Assembly (NCBI RefSeq): GCF_033115175.1
Contig: NC_084835.1
Location: 54,498,948 to 54,562,947 of the forward strand
Length of the DNA: 64,000 nt
Source of the DNA: Lepus europaeus
Taxonomy: Eukaryota > Chordata > Mammalia > Lagomorpha > Leporidae
Direction: 5' to 3'
Part shown: in pieces, positions 57,431-64,000 of the stretch
Position numbering within the stretch: position 1 is the first letter of the stretch
Layout: each line of letters begins with the position of its first letter
Made by a program: the position numbers and the translations under genes
Notes under the pieces: generated by a model
The model's input: only the letters and a program-made list of their open reading frames with translations
Databases searched by the model: none
Told to the model about the DNA's origin: nothing

Positions 57431-57679
57431 TCCATACCTGGCCTAAATTGATAATATACTCTATCTGATCTTGCATCTCTGATTAAAGTTAGAACACAGT
57501 GACTCCTGTCATTAATTTAACAATTAACACTCTTACATATGACGTCAGTGTTCACCTGAGGCTCTTGACTTGAGCTGCCTGAGCTGTGGAAGCCTTTTGA
57601 ATCTGCAAACTCCATCAGTATTAGATAAGGCCATGAGCAAAGTGGAAATTATCTCCTCCCTTCAGAGAAGAGTACATCT

Positions 57680-58024
57680 TTATTTTTTAAAGAATTTTAT
57701 TATTTATTTGAAAGGCAGAGTTACAGAGGCAGAGAGAGAAAAAGAGAGAGAGATCCTCCATTCACTGTTCTACTCCCCAGATGGCTGCAACGGCTGGAGC
57801 AGAGCTGACCCAGAGCCAGGAGCCAGGATCTTCTGGTTCTCCCACACAGGGGCCGAGGCCCAAGGACTTGGGCCATCTTTCACTGCTTTCCCAGGCCATA
57901 GCAGAGAGTAGGATTGGAAGTGAAGCAGCCAGGACTTGAACCTATGCCCATATGGGATGCTGGCACTGCAGGTGGCATCTGCAATTGGCACTGCAGGTGG
58001 CAGGCATATGGCAGCTGTGGCCCC
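57680..58024 (-). mobile_element. CSINE, antisense, inside the L1 fragment
   Basis: aagaattttattatttatttg tail to a duplicated region near the head (the caattggcactgcaggtgg phrase appears twice). Flanked by agtacatc on both sides (57,670-57,677 and 58,026-58,033). Confidence 0.88.
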
Positions 58025-58202
58025 AAGTACATCCTTCTTTGATGACCACTTCTTTCCACTGGGGTCTCACCCCCAGATATCTTTCATGTAGGGGTACTTT
58101 TTGTACTATTGTCCTGGCTTTCCATGCCTAAAATGCTTTCATGGACTTTTCAGCTAGACCATAATGCTTTATGGGCCAACTATGAAGTCACTGAATGCTT
58201 CT

Positions 58203-58539
58203 TTTTTTTTTTTGACAGGCAGAGTGGACAGTGAGAGAGAGAGACAGAGAGAAAGGTCTTCCTTTGCCGTTGGTTCACCCTCCAATGGCCGCCGCGGTAG
58301 CGCGCTGCATCCAGCGCACCACGCTGATCCAATGGCAGGAGCCAGGTGCTTCTCCTGGTCTCCCATGGGGTGCAGGGCCCAAGGACTAGGGCCATCCTCC
58401 ACTGCACTCCCTGGCCACAGCAGAGAGCTGGCCTGGAAGAGGGGCAACCGGGACAGGATTGGTGCCCCGACCTGGACTAGAACCCGGTGTGCCGGCACCG
58501 CAAGGCGGAGGATTAGCCTAGTGAGCCGCGGCGCTGGCC
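58203..58539 (-). mobile_element. CSINE (young, GC-rich), antisense
   Basis: T-run, gacaggcagagtggacagtg, body, gtgagccgcggcgctggcc head. Flanked by ctgaatgcttct (58,191-58,202; 58,540-58,551). Confidence 0.95.
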
Positions 58540-58810
58540 CTGAATGCTTCTTAAAGTGATTCCCATTCTGTGAGCCTACTGAATGGACTGCTTCCCAAAT
58601 TGGAGCATTCACTCCTCATTAATCCTATCTATTATAATTACTAAAAGCCTAGTCCTATGTATATGGTCACTAAAGACTTAATCCTATTTATGTTGTCACT
58701 AAACACCTTTTTACCATCCAGCTCAAGGGGATTTGAAATCCCATGGCAAGTTTTCATATGTACCCTTAGAAATAAGTCCATAGGAAAGTATGCAGAGCAA
58801 TACAACTTTA

Positions 58811-59340
58811 CAATCTCTGTGTAGGACCTGAGAAGATTAAAAAAAAAAAAAAGACAATTTTCTAGGAACCTTAATTATCCTTAATCATGTGTGTTGGATA
58901 TATTGCATTTGCTATAATTTTGACACCTAGAGTCTCCATTTGCATATAAAATGGAGTCCATTGTTTTACCCAGTCCACTGAGGGGGCTCCCAATTTTTTC
59001 TATTTATTTATTTATTTATTATATTTTTAACCCATCATAAAGCTAAAATGTCATACCAAAGAAAAGCAGATAAAAAGCAAACACTGCTTGTTCTGGAAAA
59101 TGCCCTCACAGAAATCCAAAGTGAAAACTGCCTGGTCTGAGATGAAATCTTGGAAGGCCTGCTGTGCCTTAGATACTGAAATTCAGGAGGACAAAGAGAA
59201 AACACCACTCCTGTAGTACCAAATCTCGGGAGACCAAAATGAAGGCTGCCTTGTCCAAGATGAAATCTCACTGTGCCTAGAAATAGAATCCCAGGAGGCC
59301 AAGAGAACCATTGTAGAACCAAAATTTTTTAAAAAATTAA
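58811..59340 (-). other. Provirus leader, distal part, with tandem duplication
   Basis: Contains two imperfect tandem copies of roughly 110 bp (about 59,117-59,225 and 59,235-59,335) sharing aactgcctggtctgagatgaaatct / ggctgccttgtccaagatgaaatct and aattcaggagg / aatcccaggagg. No coding recognised. Confidence 0.6.
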
Positions 59341-59409
59341 AATAATAAGCCAGCATTAAAGCCGAACTAGCATACAGCCAAAGTTAGAAATTGCAAATTA
59401 AAATAGTAA

Positions 59410-59742
59410 GGGCCAGTGCTGTGGCATAGCAAGTAAAGCTGCCACCTGTAGTGCCAGTATCTCATATGGGCACTTGTTCAAGTGCCAGCTGCACCACTTA
59501 TGATCCAGCTCTCTGATGTGGCCTAGGAAAGCAGTAGAAAATGGTCCAAGTATTTGGGCTCCTGCACCCACTTGGGAGACCCAGAAGAAGATCCTGGTTC
59601 CTGGCTCCAGATTGGCTCAGCTTTGGCTGTTGTAGCCATCTTGGGAGTGAACTGGTGGATGGAAGATCTCTCTTTCTCCCTTTGCCTCTGCTTCTGTCTC
59701 TGCCTCTCTGTAGCTCTCTTTCAAATAAATAAATCTTTTTAA
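59410..59742 (+). mobile_element. CSINE, full-length
   Basis: gggccagtgctgtggcatagc head, cacttgttcaagtgccagc, CT-rich block, and caaataaataaatc tail. It is flanked by aaattaaaatagta / aaattaaaataata and sits in the provirus leader. Confidence 0.92.
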
Positions 59743-59850
59743 AAATTAAAATAATATACAAGCACTGAAGCCAAGATAACAAGCTACAATTAAAAAATAA
59801 TAATAAAATGTCACTCTGCTAATCAGGCATGTAGCATGTGGCCAGCCACG

Positions 59851-59996
59851 GGGGCTGCCATCTTAGGGTGCAGTCTGTTGCTCATATTCTAGTAAGAGCT
59901 GAAGTCCCTATGGGGGCTGCCATCTTGGCAATCTCGTGTCCTTCATGGGGGTTGCAATCTTGGAAACCACGTTTCTGATGGAGGTCGCCATCTTGG
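59851..59996 (-). promoter_or_regulatory. Array of four YY1-like motifs in the provirus leader
   Basis: Plus-strand gccatcttag (59,857), gccatcttgg (59,919), gcaatcttgg (59,954) and gccatcttgg (59,987), each preceded by a gggggct/gaggt-type block: three to four degenerate repeats of ~35-60 bp. On the proviral (minus) strand these read CCAAGATGGC, the core bound by YY1. Binding is inferred, not shown. Confidence 0.6.
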
Positions 59997-60374
59997 AAGG
60001 AAGCCCCATCCCTCCATGGCAGGAAGCAGAGCCTTCACCATGTTTAAAGTTCCGCCTTCCTGATGGTAAAGTTGCTAGGCAACAGGACCTGCTCCCAACC
60101 TGAAATTACCAATTGGAAAGCATGCCTGGTTTGAAAATCAAAGAACCTGAGGTAGACCAAAATTTTGGTAATGTTAAAACCCATCCATGAAATGTAAAAA
60201 ATTTTTAAGCTTTCCCCTTAGAAAATATGTAAATTAGCCTTAAAAAACACATAACAAATAGCTTGGAAACTTCCAGACATCGATAAACTTTCTCTGATAG
60301 CACATTTCTCTCACCTTTCTGCCAGATTCCATTAACGCTAATATACCATTCTCCTGAAGCTACCAAAACAAGAA

Positions 60375-60395
60375 ACACACACACACACACACACA
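60375..60395 (+). repeat. (CA)n microsatellite
   Basis: Short CA repeat in the provirus leader. Confidence 0.85.
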
Positions 60396-60695
60396 AAAAT
60401 CAATCTTTGCATTTTTACAGTCTCTTCCCAAACCACGACCACTGAGAGAAAGCCAAAAACTGCCTGAGCTCTGTCGTTCATAAGACCAAAGTCATCTGAA
60501 GCAAAACCCTATGCATTTGTTCAGGCATATTTCTGAGAGAGATGAAACTGCATGTCTGAAACCACAAAAGCCGAGAGAAGAGAGGCTGGGAGGCACAAAG
60601 ATTTTCAGAACTTGGAAGCCATGTGAAGCCGTTTGAATGTCTCCTCCCATGTTGCTTGTTTTTAAACAGATTAAACAAGTATCTAGTCCCTTTTA

Positions 60696-60704
60696 GGGTC
60701 ACCA
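60696..60704 (-). promoter_or_regulatory. Primer-binding site, tRNA-Trp-like
   Basis: Two bases after the LTR's terminal CA the minus strand reads TGGTGACCC, matching the complement of the 3' end of mammalian tRNA-Trp for nine bases and then diverging. This is the start site of minus-strand DNA synthesis. With only nine matching bases the tRNA assignment is tentative. Confidence 0.65.
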
Positions 60705-60706
60705 AA

Positions 60707-61173
60707 TGTTATTGGATAACTTTAAGCCAAAATTAATATTTCAGGTTCTTGTCTTAAGCTTAGAGAAACATTCTAAGCTCAGGAACAAACGAGACAGGCA
60801 ACATGGTAAAGCTCAGAATTTATTTGGAGAAGTGATAAAAATACATAGAACGTAAGGACTTTATTAAGGGAGAGGGGCCCAAAAAGGGTAAATGGAAAAT
60901 TCCAGAATCTCAGGGGCCACATGCAGGAATCTGCAGGCTGGAGTCTCATGGGCAGGAATGACACCAAAAACTGTGGTGCCTAAGAGTCACATGGAAGAGC
61001 AGGGGCAGGCCCAGGTCGCTCACTCTTACTCACTTCAAAAAGTGTAGTGGTTATGAAGTCTGATTGACAGGTTGGTGGGCAGAGGTTGTATCAGTTAGGG
61101 GCAAAGGGTGCATGGTCTCCAGCTTATGAATCTACTTAATTTAATCCTATCTCCTTGGTTGGGTTCCATATCA
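60707..61173 (-). mobile_element. Provirus 5' LTR
   Basis: From TGATATGGAACCC to ...AATAACA on the minus strand, with aataaa at 60,819-60,824. Homologous to the 3' LTR at 54,985-55,488 but clearly diverged, so an old integration. Confidence 0.9.
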
Positions 61174-62449
61174 GCAGCAGGTGGGAGAGGCTGCCAAAAA
61201 AAAAAAAAAAAGCAAGGAGTGTGCAGATGAGCTCAGGAGTCATCATGGAAACTCAACTGCTCTGAAGACTGTCATGGATGTTTTACAACCTCAGTTTCTA
61301 ATCGATCTATAGAGTCCAGATCACTAAATGGGATCTTCTACCAAGTATGCCAAACATTGAATTATTTCCAGAATAAAGCAATTACATACCTGTACTGACA
61401 TAGCAGGCAACTGTATATGGCTGAGCATCTTCCAGGAGTTCTCAGATGTATTGTGCTTTCCCTACTTCCTTCCAAGATGACACCTAGATACACAAGATTG
61501 GATCCCTGTTTTCTTGGCACTATGGCACGGGAGACTTCCTGTACATATGTGCTTTGTGGTTTGCTGATGTATGCTGAGGAGTAGTTGTAGCTGGCCTTAA
61601 CTCCAAGGCTCAGGTGGCACCTGCTCCTGAAGGCTGAGGGTGAGGCCTCACTGGAATTTCCCTGGTTAGGCCATGCTGCCAACAAATCCACTGTCAGTTC
61701 TTGATGATGCTGTAGCCTCCCTGACTCGAGTCCTCTTTGATTTCTAGCCTGAGCAGTTAAAGCCATAGACACCCATGGATATGTTTACTTTGCCCAGTCA
61801 ACTTGATTTTCTATTCAGAGCTGGATCTCTCACTTCACTTCTATGCCCCATTTAGATAAGCTAAGGGGCATTCAAGATATGCTAAATGGGGAAAGAGAGC
61901 ACTGAATGGTTCTGTCCTGGCCATTTGAGCTCTACCTAGCTCCTGTCCCAGAACTACACATATAACTCTAGCCAACCAAAAGCAGACATGGTAGTTCAAT
62001 AGTGAAACAACAACTATTTGGCAAAGAACAGTAATTTTTCAGCCCCCACATAGTGCTCTCCCCAAATGACAATGGATGCCAAGTAAAAACCTATCTTCTA
62101 CCACATATCTGATGCCTCAGGAGCTTCTATCCCAAGTGAGGTGTCTGGGCCACTGTTGCATTACCTGCTTTACAATTCATTTCCAGTCCTTCCTACTATC
62201 CCAAGTCCTTACTTCCTTTTCTGGCCCCATGGGAAGTCATCATTCATTGGTTTTTTTGGTTGGACTTCACCTTCCCTGGCTTCTCTGAAGTCAGTGCTAT
62301 GTATGGAAATTGCTGCCTACCAGGATTTTCTGGAAGAAAGGAATGAAAAAGAGGACTTCCTTCCAGAATCATTTCTGTGTTTAAAATCTGCACATTTAGT
62401 AAAAACATGTTTGACAAAAAACTTTGCCATGTAACTTGTCTACCCTTTC
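61174..62449. other. Unrecognised sequence right of the provirus
   Basis: A poly-A run lies near 61,196-61,211. A 136-codon minus-strand open frame (61,362-61,772) has no family resemblance I can name. No splice or promoter evidence. Confidence 0.35.
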
Positions 62450-62462
62450 AAGAGTAAATGGT

Positions 62463-62784
62463 GGCTGGTGCCATGCTCGCTTGGTTAATCCTCCGCCTGT
62501 GGTGCCGACATCCCATATGGGTGCCAGGTTGTAGTCCCGGTTGCTCCTCTTCCAGTCCAGCTCTCTGCTGTGGCCCGGGAAAGCAGTGGAGGATGTCCCA
62601 AGTGCTTGGGCTCCTGCACCTGCATGGGAGATCAGGAGGAAGCACCTGGCCGCTGGTTTGAGATCAATGTAGCTCTGGCCGTAGTGGCCATTTGGGTGGT
62701 GAACCAACGGAAGGAAGACCTTCTCTCTGTCTCTCTCTCTCTCTCTCACTGTTTAACTCTATCTATCAAGTAAATAATAATAAT
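62463..62784 (+). mobile_element. CSINE, full-length, with target duplication
   Basis: ggctggtgccatgctcgc head, B-box area ccaggttgtagtcccgg, CT-rich block, and an (ATA)n tail. Flanked by the perfect 13-bp repeat aagagtaaatggt (62,450-62,462 and 62,785-62,797). Confidence 0.95.
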
Positions 62785-62797
62785 AAGAGTAAATGGT

Positions 62798-63389
62798 ATC
62801 CATGGCCTGCACCTTCTCAAGTCATGTGTATAAGCCCTTCCAAGGAACAACAGCCTACAGTAGTTTTGTAGCGAGTTCATTTTTTTTCTTTTTCAAAATC
62901 ATTAACTTTTTATAATATCTTATAATACTGAGTTATATGACAGCTCTTTAATTGTTTCTACCATTGACATGAACTGTGATGTCTTGGTTCACTTTACATT
63001 TTTTATGAAAGTACAAGCAAGTACATTTATCCATGCACTTACACACACTGATTCCCCATCCACATGCAAAACAATGCCCCTTCTAGGGAATGAGTGATTT
63101 CCTCCTTTACCTGTTCAGGGACTATGGCAACTATGGTGAAAGATGTGCAAACAAGGTGAACTTCAATCCAGAGCAAAAGGGTGAGGTAGAACTTATGGTT
63201 TTTGTGACACAGCATGGAGCACTGACAGTGCACAGATCCTATGTTAAAGCATTTGGGATTCCTGTACATCTCATTTCATGTGTGGCACAGAAACTTGTTA
63301 CAGATGATGAAAGTGACAGAAGCTGATGACATTTCCCAGTCTGTTCTGAACATCAGTATACCTTCTTGGACTTCAGGGAAGTCTAGAGA
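62798..63389. other. Unrecognised sequence
   Basis: Contains a 78-codon plus-strand frame (63,090-63,326) with no recognised family. No further evidence of a gene. Confidence 0.35.
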
Positions 63390-63560
63390 AGTATTTAAGT
63401 GACTATTGGAACTCATAAGAGAATTTGTCAAAGTTTAGGATATAAAATTAGCACACACAATCAATTGCCTTTGTACATACAGAAAATATCACATCTTAGA
63501 AAGAAGTGCTAAGAACAATCACATTCACAAAAGCTACAGAAAAAATTAAGTAAAGCTCTT
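63390..63560 (+). mobile_element. LINE-1 ORF2 scrap, sense, old
   Basis: aactcataagagaatttgtcaaagtttaggatataaaattagc and aatcaattgcctttgtacatac resemble an ORF2 segment downstream of the reverse transcriptase. Short and broken. Confidence 0.6.
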
Positions 63561-64000
63561 ACAAATTCAGCAGAGGCACATAGGACACAGCTAAGAAAGA
63601 AGAGGACTGAAACTGCAGCTCTGCCACTTTGAAGCTGACTGGCTGTGTAACTGAACCTCTCAGAACCTAACGTTTAACAAAGAATATCAGTACTATAATA
63701 ATATGAACAGCATTACTAGCCTTGCCTACTTGTACATGGTAGAGATGATGAAAAAATTCAACAGTGGAATAGGGAACTATTCTGCTGTCAAGTGCAATAT
63801 GGACATACCCAATATAACCGTTCCTTGCTCTGCATGCAGGACAGTTATCACATAATGCTAGTAAGAGTTTGTCACTTTAAAAGGATGATCCCCAAGAAGA
63901 GTAATTTTCACAGTGGATATTGTATTGTCTGGTGAGAGTCACTTATGGCTCAAGTTTTCTTTCCATTTATAGGGATGTGGCTTCGTGTTGAAACTACCAA
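63561..64000. other. Unrecognised sequence to the window end
   Basis: No gene or repeat recognised. Confidence 0.35.

Larger units (their letters stand above)
57490..58810 (-). mobile_element. Rabbit-type L1 3'UTR fragment inside the provirus
   Basis: Antisense L1 3'UTR blocks (cacagtgactcctgtcatt, gtggaagccttttgaatc, ccttcagagaag, catgcctaaaatgctttcatgg, ...tagtcctatgtatatggtcac) in proper order, interrupted by two CSINEs. It lacks the terminal approximately 450 bp and A-tail that other copies possess, so its 3' side was lost after insertion or it arrived by other means. Confidence 0.82.
54985..61173 (-). mobile_element. Class I endogenous retrovirus, deleted provirus
   Basis: Two homologous LTRs in the same orientation bracket a primer-binding site at the 5' side and a polypurine tract at the 3' side, all on the minus strand. 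Between them remain a long leader, the end of integrase and part of envelope. Most of gag, protease, reverse transcriptase and the surface envelope are missing or unrecognisable. Later insertions are CSINEs at 56,909-57,205, 57,680-58,024, 58,203-58,539 and 59,410-59,742, and an L1 3'UTR fragment. The target duplication is not clear. Defunct. Confidence 0.87.

Noticed and set aside
54981-61177. Target-site duplication of the provirus
   Set aside because: gcta on the left and gcag on the right do not match convincingly, so I do not claim one.

Overview
This is a window of mammalian nuclear DNA, and the repeats point to a lagomorph, most likely a rabbit or hare. More than 30 copies of the tRNA-derived lagomorph C-repeat SINE (CSINE; GGCGCCGGC-type 5' end, B-box-like ggttctagtccc, CT-rich body, A-rich tail) lie on both strands. 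Several LINE-1 copies end in the rabbit-type L1 3'UTR (…ttcattaaataaaagtt). I see no bacterial, plasmid or phage content, no CRISPR array and no functional tRNA or rRNA gene. The species call rests on my memory of repeat families, not on a search.

There is one convincing protein-coding gene: a four-exon SPATA31-family gene (testis, spermatogenesis) on the minus strand at 14,027-19,578. Its three short 5' exons can be placed from splice sites, split codons and family motifs. They join to a single 3.9-kb last exon, giving an open 1,410-residue protein.

Layout. 1-574: the 3' end of a class I endogenous retrovirus (ERV), with polypurine tract and LTR. 574-4,360: L1 pieces, a SINE and microsatellites. 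4,361-5,380: a 5'-truncated processed pseudogene of nucleophosmin (NPM1). 5.6-10.4 kb: SINEs and old L1. 10.4-14.0 kb: mostly unrecognised sequence. 14.0-19.6 kb: SPATA31 gene. 20.7-25.5 kb: SINEs and a 5'-inverted rabbit L1. 26.1-31.1 kb: one ancient antisense L1, split by a SINE and by a 2.1-kb composite ERV/L1 insertion with a perfect 17-bp target duplication. 31-46 kb: dense SINEs and rabbit L1s, including a twin-primed copy and a likely 3' transduction. 47-49.5 kb: SINE, an old repeat and a solo LTR of the same family as the LTR at position 70. 51.2-52.6 kb: a local templated duplication, part direct and part inverted. 55.0-61.2 kb: a heavily deleted class I provirus on the minus strand (both LTRs, primer-binding site, polypurine tract, integrase and envelope remnants) riddled with later insertions. 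61-64 kb: mostly unrecognised sequence plus one SINE and an L1 scrap.

Except for SPATA31, the protein-like stretches are broken relics, and nearly all other open frames lie in repeats or opposite SPATA31 exon 4. The most interesting material is structural: retrotransposition products that record template switching, twin priming, 3' transduction and replication-based rearrangement, plus an array of YY1-like motifs in the provirus leader.
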